A stretch of 64,000 bases of DNA from Donghicola mangrovi (GCF_013377535.1 NZ_JABCJE010000005.1:186001-250000); one strand, 5' to 3'. Numbered from the stretch's first letter, positions 7,762 through 17,662 are shown. A program made the numbers and translations. The notes: generated from the sequence alone by a model not told the origin.

Positions 7762-9006
7762 ATGAGTCGCACATATTTCACCCCGCTCCCTCTGGCCGAT
7801 GCGCGTCATTTGCCCAAATGGCGTCAGCCTAAAACCCTGCTGTTCGTGATGGCTGCCGCGATGCCGGTGGCCTTTGCCACGTGGTCCGCGCTGCTGAACA
7901 ACTTTGTCATCGAAGTTGCGCAGTTCAACGGATCGGACATCGGCTGGCTGCACACAGTGCGCGAGATTCCGGGCTTTCTGGCGATCGGGGTCATCGCAAT
8001 CCTGATGTTCATGCGCGAGCAAGTGTTGGGGCTGTCATCCTTGATCCTGCTGGGTGTGGCGACGGCGCTGACCGGTTTCTTCCCCTCGCTCGGGGGGATT
8101 TTGACGGTCACGATGCTGAGCTCGATCGGCTTCCACTATTATGAAACGGTGAACCAGTCCTTGCAGCTGCAATGGCTGACCAAGGAAGAGGCCCCGCGGT
8201 TTCTGGGCAAACTGCTGGCGACGGGCAGTGCCGCGACGCTGGTGGCCTATGGCATCATCATGCTGACGTGGAAGACCTTCGCGCTCAGCTATGCCACGGT
8301 CTATCTGGTGGCGGGTGGGATCACGGCGGCGGTCGCGCTGTTCGCCATGTTCGCCTATCCCCAGTTCGAGGCCCCCAATCCGCAGCTGAAGAAGTTCATC
8401 CTGCGCCGCCGCTATTGGCTGTATTACCTGTTGCAATTCATGGCCGGTGCGCGCCGTCAGATATTTACCGTGTTTGCGGGGTTCATGATGGTGGAACGCT
8501 TTGGCTTTGACGTGCACGAAGTGACCGGCCTGTTCCTGATCAACCTTGTGGCCAATATGGTCTTTGCCCCGTTCATCGGCCGCATGGTCGCCCGCTTTGG
8601 CGAGCAGAAGGCCCTGATCATCGAATACACCGGTCTGGTTTGTGTGTTCATGGCCTATGGCGGGATCTACATGTTCGGCTGGGGCGTGGTACTGGCCTCG
8701 ATCCTTTATGTGATCGACCACCTGTTCTTTGCCATGGCGCTGGCGATCAAGACCTACTTCCAGAAGATTGCCGATCCGCAGGACATCGCGCCCACCGCGG
8801 CGGTGGCGTTCACCATCAATCACATTGCGGCGGTCTTCTTGCCTGCGGCGCTGGGGTATCTTTGGCTGCAATCGCCGGGGGCGGTGTTTATTCTGGCCTC
8901 GGGGATGGCGTTTACGTCCCTGTGTCTGGCCCTGCTGATCCCCCGTCACCCCGAAAAGGGGAACGAGACCCGCCTGAGCCGTCTGGTCGCCGCCGTCGCC
9001 GAGTAA
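7762..9006 (+). CDS. MFS transporter
   Basis: A 414-residue polytopic inner-membrane protein with about 12 hydrophobic segments in two halves separated by a charged loop (QLKKFILRRRYW). Size and layout fit the major facilitator superfamily. No substrate-specific motif was recognised. The start ATG lies 38 bp after the cupin stop, with only a weak ribosome site, so coupling to the cupin transcript is likely. A 6-bp GC-rich hairpin (GGGGGC/GCCCCC, 9030-9046) sits between this gene and prmA. Confidence 0.78.
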   Translation: MSRTYFTPLPLADARHLPKWRQPKTLLFVMAAAMPVAFATWSALLNNFVIEVAQFNGSDIGWLHTVREIPGFLAIGVIAILMFMREQVLGLSSLILLGVATALTGFFPSLGGILTVTMLSSIGFHYYETVNQSLQLQWLTKEEAPRFLGKLLATGSAATLVAYGIIMLTWKTFALSYATVYLVAGGITAAVALFAMFAYPQFEAPNPQLKKFILRRRYWLYYLLQFMAGARRQIFTVFAGFMMVERFGFDVHEVTGLFLINLVANMVFAPFIGRMVARFGEQKALIIEYTGLVCVFMAYGGIYMFGWGVVLASILYVIDHLFFAMALAIKTYFQKIADPQDIAPTAAVAFTINHIAAVFLPAALGYLWLQSPGAVFILASGMAFTSLCLALLIPRHPEKGNETRLSRLVAAVAE

Positions 9007-9070
9007 TGGATGCTTGACCTACTGGGGCGGGGGGCCTATCGCCCCCTGCAAGCCTGAACAGGAGTCCGAC

Positions 9071-9937
9071 ATGCCCACCTATACCGCCTATACCAAGCTG
9101 ACCGCCAAAGAGAACGCCGAAGCCTTGGGCGTGGCGATGGAGAACATGATCCCCGAGCCCACCGGCATCGGCGTGTTCGAAATGGAAGACGGCTCGGGCC
9201 TGTGGGAAGTCGGCGGCTATTTCACCGAGGAGCCCGATGCAGCCGGTCTGGCGCTGCTGGCGTCCATGAATGACGCGCAGGATTTCGTGGTTAGCGAGCT
9301 GCCCGAAACCGACTGGGTTGCCAAAGTGCGCCGTGATCTGGCCCCTGTGGTCGCTGGCCGCTTCTTTGTCTACGGCAGCCATGACGCCGACAAGGTGCCC
9401 GAGGGCAGCGAACCCCTGCTGATCGAGGCCGCGATGGCCTTTGGCACCGGCCACCACGGCACCACTCTGGGCTGCCTCAAGGCGCTGGATCGCCTGGATA
9501 ACGGCGGTTTCAAGGGCAAGAACGTGGTCGATATCGGTTGCGGCACCGCGGTTCTGGCGATGGGCGCGGCGCGCATCTGGGAAAACCCCGTGCTGGCCAG
9601 CGACATCGACATCGTTGCCGTCGAAGTGGCCGAAGCGAACGTGGTTGCCAACGGTCTGGAAGGCCGCGTCACATGCCTCGAGGCGACCGGTTTCGAGCAT
9701 GACACCCTGCACGCCGCAGCGCCCTTTGATCTGGTGTTCGCGAACATCCTGAAGGGCCCGCTGATTGATCTGGCACCCGATGTGGCATCGCACCTGTGCG
9801 ACGGTGGTTATGCGATCCTGTCCGGCCTCTTGGTCGATCAGGCCGAAGAGGTTGCCGCCGCCTATGCCGCGCAGGGCATGACCCTTACCCACCGCGAGGA
9901 CATCGGCGATTGGTCGACCCTGACCATCCAGAAGTAA
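9071..9937 (+). CDS. prmA: Ribosomal protein L11 methyltransferase
   Basis: A 288-residue SAM-dependent methyltransferase that modifies lysines and the N-terminus of ribosomal protein L11. Visible motifs are the PrmA hallmark AFGTGHHGTT, SAM motif I (VDIGCGTAVLA), the acidic SDIDIVAVEVA strand and the catalytic-loop NILKGPL. The open frame extends to 9014, but the ATG at 9071 has an AGGAG at 9060-9064 with ideal spacing and gives a normal family N-terminus. A bidirectional-looking terminator follows. The N-terminal substrate domain is present. Confidence 0.88.
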   Translation: MPTYTAYTKLTAKENAEALGVAMENMIPEPTGIGVFEMEDGSGLWEVGGYFTEEPDAAGLALLASMNDAQDFVVSELPETDWVAKVRRDLAPVVAGRFFVYGSHDADKVPEGSEPLLIEAAMAFGTGHHGTTLGCLKALDRLDNGGFKGKNVVDIGCGTAVLAMGAARIWENPVLASDIDIVAVEVAEANVVANGLEGRVTCLEATGFEHDTLHAAAPFDLVFANILKGPLIDLAPDVASHLCDGGYAILSGLLVDQAEEVAAAYAAQGMTLTHREDIGDWSTLTIQK

Positions 9938-9962
9938 TCTTCTGCCGGTTGCACGGAATTCA

Positions 9963-9989
9963 AAAGGGCGCTCCATCGGGGCGCCCTTT
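9963..9989. terminator. Intrinsic terminator between prmA and DUF1127 gene
   Basis: A 9-bp perfect stem (AAAGGGCGC, 9963-9971, with GCGCCCTTT, 9981-9989) with A and T flanks on its two sides lies between convergent genes. It can serve both directions. Confidence 0.75.
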
Positions 9990-10092
9990 GTCGTTTCAAT
10001 TGTGGCCTATGGGGCATATTTCAAACGACAAAGCCCCCGCGTTTTCAGCGAGGGCAGTCATTGGCCAAGACCAAAGGGAAATTCGGCGTGGC

Positions 10093-10302
10093 TTAGAACC
10101 AGCGGCGGGCGCGCTGCATGTCGATGATGTCGGCGCGGCACAGGCCCAGATCGTCCAGCTCTGCCTCGGTCAGGCTGGTCAGGGCGCGCGCCTTGGTCGG
10201 AACAGCGAACAGCACAGTCAGAACATGCAGAGTGACCTGCCAGATATGGCTGCCAAAACCAGCCACGGGGGTGTGGATGCGGGTGCTGTCGAGAACTGCC
10301 AT
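10093..10302 (-). CDS. DUF1127 family small protein
   Basis: A 69-residue protein ending in the DUF1127 signature: LT..ELDDLGLCRADI followed by a basic/aromatic tail RARRWF. DUF1127 proteins are short, basic and widespread in Rhodobacterales and Rhizobiales; some have been linked to RNA binding and to carbon and phosphate stress. The frame continues upstream to 10398, but ATG 10302 with AAAGGT eight bases upstream gives the compact family length. The upstream region shows two ATGCAT palindromes (from 10393 and 10415), a possible operator. Confidence 0.75.
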   Translation of the reverse strand: MAVLDSTRIHTPVAGFGSHIWQVTLHVLTVLFAVPTKARALTSLTEAELDDLGLCRADIIDMQRARRWF

Positions 10303-10612
10303 TTTGCGTACCTTTTGCGTTCCAAGCGAAATCGTCTGTTGTCTTGCCAGTCGCACGTAATCTGCCTTGTTTCTGCGCACAACCTGCAAAAAATGCATAA
10401 ATCCTGCCCGAGGTATGCATAGGTCGCAAATCGACTAACAAACTGTTACAAAAGGGAAAAATTTAGGTTTGATTTGTCGTTTTCAGATCATGATGGGGCG
10501 GATTCCATCCTGATTTCGCGGTTGCAGCATCTTGGAGGCCAAGTGCATGACGCTGGCGTTTGTTCTTGTTTCGTGCTAGTGCGACGAAAAGAACACAGAG
10601 CAGGGGGCAGAA
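10303..10612. other. Divergent intergenic region between DUF1127 gene and ruvC
   Basis: These 310 bp carry no supported gene. They hold promoters in both directions. Seen here: ATGCATA (10393-10399) and TATGCAT (10414-10420) as an inverted pair 14 nt apart, an AT-rich stretch around 10440-10475, and a LexA-like half-site pair at 10562-10576. Confidence 0.5.
10562..10576 (+). promoter_or_regulatory. Candidate LexA (SOS) box upstream of ruvC
   Basis: GTTC-N7-GTGC differs by one base from the alphaproteobacterial SOS consensus GTTC-N7-GTTC. It ends 36 bp before the ruvC start. ruv genes are often SOS genes, which supports the reading, but one mismatch in eight fixed bases is weak evidence. Confidence 0.35.
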
Positions 10613-11119
10613 ATGCGCGTTTTGGGGGTCGATCCGGGCCTGCGCAACATGGGGTGGGGCGTCATCGATGCGATGCCGGGCCGAATCACTCATGTCGCAA
10701 ACGGCGTCTGCCATTCCGACGGGGATAACCTCGGGGAGCGGCTGCTGTCCCTTTATAACCAGCTGATCGAGGTGATCGCGGCGTGGCAGCCCGAAACGGC
10801 GGCTATCGAGCAGACCTTTGTGAACAAGGATGCGGTTGGCACCCTGAAGCTGGGGCAGGCGCGGGGCGTGGCCCTGATGACGCTGGCTCAGGCCGGGCTC
10901 GAGGTTGGCGAATACGCCCCAAACGCCGTGAAGAAGACTGTGGTGGGCGTGGGGCACGCGGCCAAGGATCAGGTGGATTATATGGTGCGCTTGCAGCTGC
11001 CCGGTGTGAAACTGAACGGGCCGGATGCCACCGATGCGCTGGCGATCGCCATGTGTCATGCCCATCAAAGCCGCGGCGGACGCGGGCTGGAACAAGCATT
11101 GGCGAGGGCCAAGGGATGA
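10613..11119 (+). CDS. ruvC: Holliday junction resolvase RuvC
   Basis: A 168-residue endonuclease of the RNase H fold that cuts four-way junctions symmetrically. The four acidic catalytic residues fall exactly where they do in E. coli RuvC: D7 (GVDPGL), E66 (AIEQTF), D138 and D141 (GPDATDALA). It opens the ruvC-ruvA-ruvB operon; its stop overlaps the ruvA start (ATGA, 11116-11119), so the two are translationally coupled. A GGGGG-rich ribosome site precedes the ATG. Confidence 0.96.
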   Translation: MRVLGVDPGLRNMGWGVIDAMPGRITHVANGVCHSDGDNLGERLLSLYNQLIEVIAAWQPETAAIEQTFVNKDAVGTLKLGQARGVALMTLAQAGLEVGEYAPNAVKKTVVGVGHAAKDQVDYMVRLQLPGVKLNGPDATDALAIAMCHAHQSRGGRGLEQALARAKG

Positions 11120-11790
11120 TCGGAAAACTGTCAGGCCGGATCGATTACCGGACCGAGGATCACGTGCTGCTGGACGTACGCGGCGTGGGCTACATTGTGT
11201 ACTGCTCGGACCGCACCTTGGGGTCGCTGCCCCGCGCGGGCGAAGCTGTGGCGCTGTTCACCGAGTTGCTGGTCCGCGAGGATCTGATGCAGCTATATGG
11301 GTTTAGCACGTTGCAGGAAAAGGAGTGGTTCCGCCTGTTGCAAACCGTGCAGGGTGTGGGGGCCAAGGCCGCTTTGGCGATGCTGTCCGCGCTGGGGCCC
11401 GATGGGGTCAGCCGCGCGATTGCTTTGGGTGACTGGAACAGCGTGAAGGCCGCCAAGGGGATCGGTCCCAAGACCGCGCAACGCGTGGTGAACGAGCTCA
11501 AGGACAAGGCCCCGTCGGTCATGGCGATGGGTGGCACGATCACCGCTGCCTTGGGCGAGGAACCCGCGGAACTGACCGAAATCCCTGCGCCAACGCCCAC
11601 CAAACGCGCAGCGCCCGCGCCCAAGCCCGACATGGCCGCTCAGGCCGAGGCTCTGTCCGCGCTGTCCAACCTTGGTTACCAGCCCGGAGAGGCGGCGTCA
11701 GCGGTTGCTCAGGCGATGCAGGACGACCCCGAGGCGAACACCTCGGCGCTGATCCGCGCCGCGCTGCGCCTCTTGGCGCCCAAGGGGTAA
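11116..11790 (+). CDS. ruvA: Holliday junction DNA helicase subunit RuvA
   Basis: A 224-residue protein that forms tetramers on the Holliday junction and loads RuvB. Visible parts are the N-terminal OB-fold domain ([17 protein letters not shown]), the two helix-hairpin-helix motifs ([13 protein letters not shown] and [13 protein letters not shown]), a proline/alanine-rich flexible linker (about 150-180) and the C-terminal UBA-like domain III that contacts RuvB ([12 protein letters not shown]). The start overlaps ruvC by 4 nt, and ruvB begins 3 nt after its stop. Confidence 0.95.
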   Translation: MIGKLSGRIDYRTEDHVLLDVRGVGYIVYCSDRTLGSLPRAGEAVALFTELLVREDLMQLYGFSTLQEKEWFRLLQTVQGVGAKAALAMLSALGPDGVSRAIALGDWNSVKAAKGIGPKTAQRVVNELKDKAPSVMAMGGTITAALGEEPAELTEIPAPTPTKRAAPAPKPDMAAQAEALSALSNLGYQPGEAASAVAQAMQDDPEANTSALIRAALRLLAPKG

Positions 11791-11793
11791 CGG

Positions 11794-12819
11794 ATGCAGC
11801 AGCCAGACCCGACCCTTCGCCCCGAGAAGCTGTCCGAGGATAATGACCGCGCCCTGCGCCCGCAGGTGCTAGAGGATTTCATCGGTCAGGCCGAGGCCCG
11901 TGCGAACCTGCGCGTCTTTATCGAATCCGCCAAACGGCGTGGCGAGGCGATGGACCACACTCTGTTCCACGGCCCGCCGGGCTTGGGGAAAACGACGCTG
12001 GCGCAGATCATGTCGCGCGAGCTGGGGGTGAACTTCCGCATGACCTCGGGGCCGGTGCTGGCCAAGGCGGGCGATCTGGCGGCGATCCTGACCAACCTTG
12101 AAGAGCGGGACGTTTTGTTCATCGACGAAATCCACCGTCTGAACCCCGCGGTCGAAGAGGTCCTCTATCCCGCGATGGAGGATTTCGAGCTGGACCTCGT
12201 GATCGGCGAGGGGCCGGCAGCGCGGACGGTGCGGATCGAGTTGCAGCCGTTTACCTTGGTTGGGGCGACGACCCGTCTGGGGTTGCTGACGACACCCTTG
12301 CGGGACCGTTTCGGCATTCCGACCCGTCTGCAATTCTATGAAATCCACGAACTGACCGAGATCGTAGCGCGGAACGCGGTGAAGCTGGGGGCCCCTGCGG
12401 ACCCCGATGGCGCAATGGAGATTGCCCGCCGCGCCCGTGGGACACCGCGTATCGCGGGGCGTCTGCTGCGCCGAGTGGTGGACTTTGCGGTCGTCGAGGG
12501 CGACGGGCGTGTGACCCGCGAACTGGCGGACCGGGCTTTGACCCGTTTGGGTGTAGACCAGTTGGGGCTGGATTCTGCGGACCGCCGGTATCTGCGTTTG
12601 ATCGCTGAGGCCTATCAGGGCGGTCCGGTTGGGATCGAGACCATGAGCGCGGCCCTGTCCGAAAGCCGCGATGCGTTGGAAGAGGTGATCGAGCCCTATC
12701 TGCTGCAGCAGGGGCTGATCCAACGGACGCCGCGCGGTCGGATGCTGACGCAGTCCAGCTGGTTACATCTGGGGTTGGAACTGCCCCGTCCTGCCGGAAC
12801 AGGCGATTTGTTCGGGTAG
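11794..12819 (+). CDS. ruvB: Holliday junction branch migration ATPase RuvB
   Basis: A 341-residue AAA+ ring motor that drives branch migration with RuvA. Motifs in order: LRP..L.DFIGQ box, Walker [12 protein letters not shown], Walker B LFIDEIHR, sensor [10 protein letters not shown], the arginine-finger region PLRDRFG, sensor II and a C-terminal winged helix ([10 protein letters not shown]). It is the last gene of the operon. A 9-bp perfect hairpin lies just after the stop. Length and motifs are fully typical. Confidence 0.97.
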   Translation: MQQPDPTLRPEKLSEDNDRALRPQVLEDFIGQAEARANLRVFIESAKRRGEAMDHTLFHGPPGLGKTTLAQIMSRELGVNFRMTSGPVLAKAGDLAAILTNLEERDVLFIDEIHRLNPAVEEVLYPAMEDFELDLVIGEGPAARTVRIELQPFTLVGATTRLGLLTTPLRDRFGIPTRLQFYEIHELTEIVARNAVKLGAPADPDGAMEIARRARGTPRIAGRLLRRVVDFAVVEGDGRVTRELADRALTRLGVDQLGLDSADRRYLRLIAEAYQGGPVGIETMSAALSESRDALEEVIEPYLLQQGLIQRTPRGRMLTQSSWLHLGLELPRPAGTGDLFG

Positions 12820-12822
12820 GGT

Positions 12823-12843
12823 GCCTTGGCCTAGGGCCAAGGC
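12823..12843 (+). terminator. Hairpin after ruvB
   Basis: GCCTTGGCC-TAG-GGCCAAGGC is a perfect 9-bp stem with a 3-nt loop, starting 3 nt past the ruvB stop. There is no U-tract after it on either strand, so termination efficiency is uncertain. Confidence 0.5.
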
Positions 12844-12846
12844 GGT

Positions 12847-12880
12847 GCCTCCGGCAGGGGGTATTTATGTCAAGATGAAG
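12847..12880 (+). repeat. Intergenic motif, copy 2
   Basis: CTCCGGCAGGGGGTATTT followed by CAAGATGAAG, lying between the 3' ends of ruvB and the convergent hisC-like gene. It shares its layout with 226-251 in the opposite orientation. Confidence 0.4.
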
Positions 12881-12881
12881 A

Positions 12882-13985
12882 TCAGAGCGCCGCTTTCAGG
12901 GCCTGAGGAAGCTCGGCGGCGAAGAGGTCGAGCGCGGCGTCAGGGCCGCAGCTGATGCGGATGCAGCGGTTCAGGGGGGCGACGCCAGGCATGCGGGCGA
13001 AGATGCCCCGTTTGCCGAGCTCCTGAACAACCTTGGCGGCGTAGGTTCCGTCTTGGCCGCAGTCCATCGTCACGAAATTGGTCGCCGAGGGGATCGGGGT
13101 CAGGCCGTTGTCCTCTGCGATTTGGCTCAGGCGCGCGCGGGCGTGGGTGACTTGGGACTGGATGTGGGCCAGCCATTCCACGTCTTGCAAGGCGGCGAGG
13201 GCGGCGTGTTGGGCGCTGCGGTTCATGCCGAAGTGATTGCGGATTTTGTCGAAGTTCTTGATCAGCGGTGCAGCGCCAAGGGCATAGCCGACGCGGGCTC
13301 CGGCGAGGCCATAGGCCTTGGACATGGAGCGCATTCGGATGACGCGGGCGTCTTCGATGGCGATCTCGGCACGGGCGTCTGCGGGGGCCAACTCAATATA
13401 GGCCTCATCGAGGATCATCAGGCAGCCCTCGGGCAGGCGGTCCAGTGCGGCTACGACGGTTTCGCCGGGCAGGTAGGTGCCCATGGGGTTGTCGGGGTTC
13501 GACAGGTAGAGGAGCTTGGCGTCGACCTCGGCGGCGCGGGTGATCAGGGCGTCCAGATCCTCGTGGTCGTCCGTGAACGGCACTTTATGCAGGACACCGC
13601 CAAAGCCTGCCACATGGAAATTGAAGGTCGGGTAGGCGCCATCCGACGTGACCACCGTATCCCCCGGTTCAATCATCATACGGGCGAGGTAACCAAGCAG
13701 CCCGTCGACCCCTTCGCCGATGACCACGTTGTCGTAGCCTACGCCGTTCTGCGCCGCGATCAGCGTCTTCAGGTCGTGGCTCGCACTGTCGGGGTATTTC
13801 CAGATTTCCGCGTCCGCCTGACGCAAGGCCTCGAGCGCCTTGGGCGAGGGGCCAAAGATGTTCTCGTTCGCGCCAAGGCGGGCCGAAAAGGGCTGGCCGG
13901 TGGTGCGTTCGATCACTTCGGGACCGACAAAAGGAACGGTGGCGGGTAGGCTGTCGAGGAGCCGTGTGTAGCGCGGATGTGTCAT
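12882..13985 (-). CDS. hisC: Histidinol-phosphate aminotransferase-like PLP enzyme
   Basis: A 367-residue fold type I, class I/II aminotransferase. The HisC-like layout is clear: L.ANENIFGPSPKA near the N-terminus, YPDS, SNPDNPMGTYL, DEAYIEL, and the PLP lysine K223 inside RSMSKAYGLAGARVGY. In the histidine pathway it would convert imidazole acetol phosphate to histidinol phosphate; related enzymes act on aromatic or other amino acids. The gene stands alone next to valS and not with other his genes, so the exact substrate is less sure than the fold. It runs convergently to ruvB. Confidence 0.75.
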   Translation of the reverse strand: MTHPRYTRLLDSLPATVPFVGPEVIERTTGQPFSARLGANENIFGPSPKALEALRQADAEIWKYPDSASHDLKTLIAAQNGVGYDNVVIGEGVDGLLGYLARMMIEPGDTVVTSDGAYPTFNFHVAGFGGVLHKVPFTDDHEDLDALITRAAEVDAKLLYLSNPDNPMGTYLPGETVVAALDRLPEGCLMILDEAYIELAPADARAEIAIEDARVIRMRSMSKAYGLAGARVGYALGAAPLIKNFDKIRNHFGMNRSAQHAALAALQDVEWLAHIQSQVTHARARLSQIAEDNGLTPIPSATNFVTMDCGQDGTYAAKVVQELGKRGIFARMPGVAPLNRCIRISCGPDAALDLFAAELPQALKAAL

Positions 13986-14041
13986 GCCGCGAATGGTTAC
14001 GTGCGGGCCCAGCTTCGCGCAAGGCCCGCCGTTTCGTGGGG

Positions 14042-17000
14042 TTAGCCGATCTCGGCCAGACGGGCGAGCGCCTCTTTGAGTTTGGCTTCCTCGTCCTGAC
14101 GTTCGGCCAGATTGGCGCGGGCTTCTTCAACCACTTCTTCGGGGGCCGAGGCCACGAAATTGGGGTTGTTTACGCGGCCCGAGAGACCTTTGATCTCTTT
14201 TTCCAGCTTGGCGATGGTCTTTTCGAGGCGGGCCTTTTCTTCGGCCACGTCGATGATGTCCGCCAGAGGCAGGCCGAAGCTGCCGCCCGAAACGCCCAAT
14301 GTCGCGCAACCTTTGGGGAAGGCATCAACCTCGGTCAAGCTGTCCACGCGGGCCAGCTTCTTGATCAGGGTTTCGTTGCGGGCAAAGGCTGCCTTGGCCT
14401 CATCGGTGAAGCCGGTCACGACCAGCGGCACATGCAGGCCAGCGGGGACGTGCATCTGCGCGCGGGCCGAGCGGATGCCTTCGATCAGGGCGATCACCCA
14501 GTTCATCTCGCTGTCCGCTGCGGTGTCGATCAGTTCCTCGCCGTATTCGGGCCAGTCGCCGTGCACCAGCATCTTGTCGCGCTTGGCCAGACCGTCCCAC
14601 AGCTCTTCGGTGATGAAGGGCATGAAGGGGTGCAGCATCAGGAGCGACTGGTCGATGACCCAGCCCATGGTGGCGCGGGTTTCGGCCTGAACGGCGGCGT
14701 CATCGCTGGACAGCAGGGGTTTGGCGAACTCGACGTACCAGTCGCAGACCTTGCCCCAGACGAACGCATACAGCCCCAGCGCCGCATCGTTGAAGCGGTA
14801 CGCAGTCAGTGCCGCATCCGTTGCCACGCGGGCGCGGGCAACCTCGCCGATGATCCAACGGTTCACGGTTTCCTTGGCTTCGGGCGCGGCGGCTTGGGGG
14901 GTGTAGCCCTCGAACACACCGTTCATTTCCGCGAAACGCGAGGCGTTCCACAGCTTGGTGCCGAAGTTGCGGTAGCCGGCGATGCGGTCCTTGGACAGCT
15001 TCAGAACACCACCGATGGAGGCCATCGCCGCGTTGGTGAAGCGCAGGGCGTCCGCACCGAATTCGTCCACGATCTCCAGCGGGTCGATGACGTTGCCGGT
15101 GGTCTTGGACATCTTCTTGCCCTTCTCGTCGCGGACGAGGTCGTGCAGGTAGACGGTGTGGAACGGGATTTCGTTCACCACGGCCAGCTGCATCATCATC
15201 ATGCGCGCCACCCAGAAGAACAGGATGTCAAAGCCTGTGATCAGCACATCGGTCGGGAAGTATTTCGAGGTGCTCTCGTCCCAGTTCGGCCAACCCAGCG
15301 TACCGATGGGCCAGAGGCCCGAGCTGAACCAAGTGTCCAGAACGTCGGCATCGCGCCAGATCGGGTAGACCAGCTGGGTCGGGTCTTGGGTCACGTTGTA
15401 CTGCGCCAGACCTTCGGCCAGCGCGTGGATCGCGGCGGCACGGTCGGCAACTTCGATCACGCGGGCGTGGCTGAGGGGAGTGGGCAGGGCGGCCAGAACG
15501 TCGGCGAACTGATGGCCTGCGTGCCCGGCGTCGCTGGCGGCATGGTAAACCTCGCCGCGGTGGACCAGATGCTCGCGGGTCAGCAGACGCAGGATTTCAA
15601 CCTCGTCGAGATCGCCATCGCCTTCGTCGTCTTTGAAGTTCGGCGCGGACAGGTCCAGACCGTACCACACGGGGATCTGGTGGCCCCACCACAGCTGGCG
15701 GCTGATGCACCAGGGCTCGATGTTTTCCAGCCAGTGGTAATAGGTCTTCTCGCCCGACTCGGGGATGATTTTGGTGCGACCTTCACGGACAGCGTCCAGC
15801 GCGGGGCCAACGACCTTTTCCGCGTCCACGAACCACTGGTCGGTCAGCATGGGCTCGATCACAACCTTCGAGCGGTCGCCGAAGGGCTGCATGATCTTCT
15901 TGGCTTCGATCAGAGGAACCAGCGCGTCCGCGCCTTCGTCATCCGCTTTGACCGCTGCTTTGCCCAGACGGGTGTCATCGGCGCGGGTCATGACGGCCAG
16001 ACCCTCGTCGATGATGTTCTGGACAACCAGCTTGCGGGCCTCGTAGCGATCCAGACCGCGGTACTCTTCGGGCACGAGGTTGATCGCGTCGATTTCCTGC
16101 ACGGTGAACGGTTTGCCCGCGGCGTATTCCGCTGCTTTGGCCGCTTCTTCCGCATAGGGGGCACCGTCCGCGCGCATGTTCGCGGTGGTGTCCATCAGAC
16201 GGTACTGGGGGATGTTGCCGCGCTTGGCGACTTCGTGGTCGTTGAAGTCATGCGCGCCGGTGATCTTCACCGCGCCCGAACCGAACGCCATGTCGGGGTA
16301 TTCGTCGGTGATGATCGGGATCAGGCGGCGCTGTTCCTTGGGACCAACGGGGATTTCGCAGAGCTTGCCAACGATCGGCGCGTAACGCTCGTCATCGGGG
16401 TGCACGGCAACCGCGCCGTCACCCAGCATGGTCTCGGGGCGAGTGGTCGCGATGGAGATATAATCGCGCTCTTCGCTGAAAGTGACGTTCCCGTCCTCGT
16501 CCTTCTCGACGTAGGTGTAGGTTTCGCCGCCTGCCAGCGGGTATTTGAAGTGCCACATGTGGCCGTCGACTTCGATATTCTCGACCTCGAGGTCCGAAAT
16601 CGCGGTTTCAAAGTGGGGGTCCCAGTTCACCAGACGCTTGCCGCGATAGATGAAGCCCTTGTTGTACATCTCGACGAACACCTTGATCACGGCGTCGTGG
16701 AAGTTGGGGCTGTTCTCGTGGCCGGTGCGCGGATCGCCGGGAGCGCCCGCCATGGTGAACGCGTTGCGATCCCAGTCACAGGAGGAGCCAAGGCGCTTCA
16801 GCTGGTTGACGATGGTGCCGCCGTATTCGCCCTTCCATTCCCAGACCTTGTCGAGGAACTTCTCGCGGCCCAGATCGCGGCGGCCGGGTTGGCCGGTGGC
16901 GGCCAGCATTTTTTCGACCTGCAGCTGGGTCGCGATACCTGCGTGGTCCTGACCGGGCTGCCACAGGGTGTCGAAACCGCGCATCCGGTGCCAGCGGACC

Positions 17001-17194
17001 AGAATGTCCTGCAGGGTGTTGTTGAACGCGTGGCCCACGTGCAGGGCACCCGTCACGTTCGGCGGGGGGATCATGATGGTGAAGGTGTCGTCACGTTTCT
17101 TGTTCGCACCGGCCGCAAAGGCGTGCGTCTCTTCCCATTTCTTCGAAATCCGCGGCTCGGCTTCGGCCGCGTTGAAGGTTTTTTCCATGGCCAT
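14042..17194 (-). CDS. valS: Valyl-tRNA synthetase
   Basis: A 1050-residue class Ia aminoacyl-tRNA synthetase that charges tRNA-Val and edits mischarged threonine. Visible: the HIGH motif as HVGHAF after [14 protein letters not shown] as KKMSKTTGN, the CP1 editing domain between them, the anticodon-binding domain, and a C-terminal coiled-coil arm. The region between [11 protein letters not shown] and [12 protein letters not shown] (about residues 511-618) is some 60 residues longer than in E. coli ValRS, including a stretch rich in H and A. Two in-frame ATGs (17194 and 17188) follow a GGGGAT ribosome site. Confidence 0.96.
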   Translation of the reverse strand: MAMEKTFNAAEAEPRISKKWEETHAFAAGANKKRDDTFTIMIPPPNVTGALHVGHAFNNTLQDILVRWHRMRGFDTLWQPGQDHAGIATQLQVEKMLAATGQPGRRDLGREKFLDKVWEWKGEYGGTIVNQLKRLGSSCDWDRNAFTMAGAPGDPRTGHENSPNFHDAVIKVFVEMYNKGFIYRGKRLVNWDPHFETAISDLEVENIEVDGHMWHFKYPLAGGETYTYVEKDEDGNVTFSEERDYISIATTRPETMLGDGAVAVHPDDERYAPIVGKLCEIPVGPKEQRRLIPIITDEYPDMAFGSGAVKITGAHDFNDHEVAKRGNIPQYRLMDTTANMRADGAPYAEEAAKAAEYAAGKPFTVQEIDAINLVPEEYRGLDRYEARKLVVQNIIDEGLAVMTRADDTRLGKAAVKADDEGADALVPLIEAKKIMQPFGDRSKVVIEPMLTDQWFVDAEKVVGPALDAVREGRTKIIPESGEKTYYHWLENIEPWCISRQLWWGHQIPVWYGLDLSAPNFKDDEGDGDLDEVEILRLLTREHLVHRGEVYHAASDAGHAGHQFADVLAALPTPLSHARVIEVADRAAAIHALAEGLAQYNVTQDPTQLVYPIWRDADVLDTWFSSGLWPIGTLGWPNWDESTSKYFPTDVLITGFDILFFWVARMMMMQLAVVNEIPFHTVYLHDLVRDEKGKKMSKTTGNVIDPLEIVDEFGADALRFTNAAMASIGGVLKLSKDRIAGYRNFGTKLWNASRFAEMNGVFEGYTPQAAAPEAKETVNRWIIGEVARARVATDAALTAYRFNDAALGLYAFVWGKVCDWYVEFAKPLLSSDDAAVQAETRATMGWVIDQSLLMLHPFMPFITEELWDGLAKRDKMLVHGDWPEYGEELIDTAADSEMNWVIALIEGIRSARAQMHVPAGLHVPLVVTGFTDEAKAAFARNETLIKKLARVDSLTEVDAFPKGCATLGVSGGSFGLPLADIIDVAEEKARLEKTIAKLEKEIKGLSGRVNNPNFVASAPEEVVEEARANLAERQDEEAKLKEALARLAEIG

Positions 17195-17266
17195 GGAGAG
17201 ATCCCCTTGTTTGTCTGCGCAGGGTTCTATCGAAGGGCTGGCCGAAGGGAAAGAGCGTAGGGCGCT

Positions 17267-17662
17267 CTATTGACCAAACAGAACCGCGTGCATGATGCGG
17301 TTCGGCAGTAGGGTAAACGCACCGGCAACACAGAGCGCACCGAACACCAGACCCAGCATGGATTGACGATGCTTTTTCACTTGGTGGGTGCGGGCGCGGT
17401 AAACCCCCAGAACCAGCAGGATCAGGGTCGCGATCGACAGAATGTGGATCACGCTGAAATGACCGGGGCGCAGGGTCGAAATCGCGAAACTGCTGATCGC
17501 GGTAAAGCCCATGAGCAGCACCCAGACCCATCCCAGAACGCGGTGGGTCATCGTGCCCCGCGCGCGTGTAAAGATCAGGATCGTCAGCACCACCGCCAGC
17601 AATGCCGCATAGGCGTGGATCTGGATGGCTGGCGCGGCAGAGGTCAGGGCTGAAATCGACAT
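17267..17662 (-). CDS. DUF2306 family membrane protein
   Basis: A protein of about 131 residues with four hydrophobic segments, matching the DUF2306 layout: AIQIHAYAALLAVVL, an H-R-x-LGW motif at the start of the second helix (THRVLGWVW), a conserved polar SF segment and HRQSMLGLVFGAL. No function is established for the family. The frame is open up to 17734, and the ATG at 17701 is an alternative; 17662 gives the N-terminus closest to the family. It lies 72 bp upstream of valS in the same direction and is divergent from the LytTR gene. Confidence 0.68.
   Translation of the reverse strand: MSISALTSAAPAIQIHAYAALLAVVLTILIFTRARGTMTHRVLGWVWVLLMGFTAISSFAISTLRPGHFSVIHILSIATLILLVLGVYRARTHQVKKHRQSMLGLVFGALCVAGAFTLLPNRIMHAVLFGQ

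Noticed and set aside
13964-17260. Open frame of 1098 codons on the plus strand
   Set aside because: It runs antisense through all of valS. Its composition (many H, V, G, Q) is what the complement of high-GC coding sequence yields, and it matches no family.
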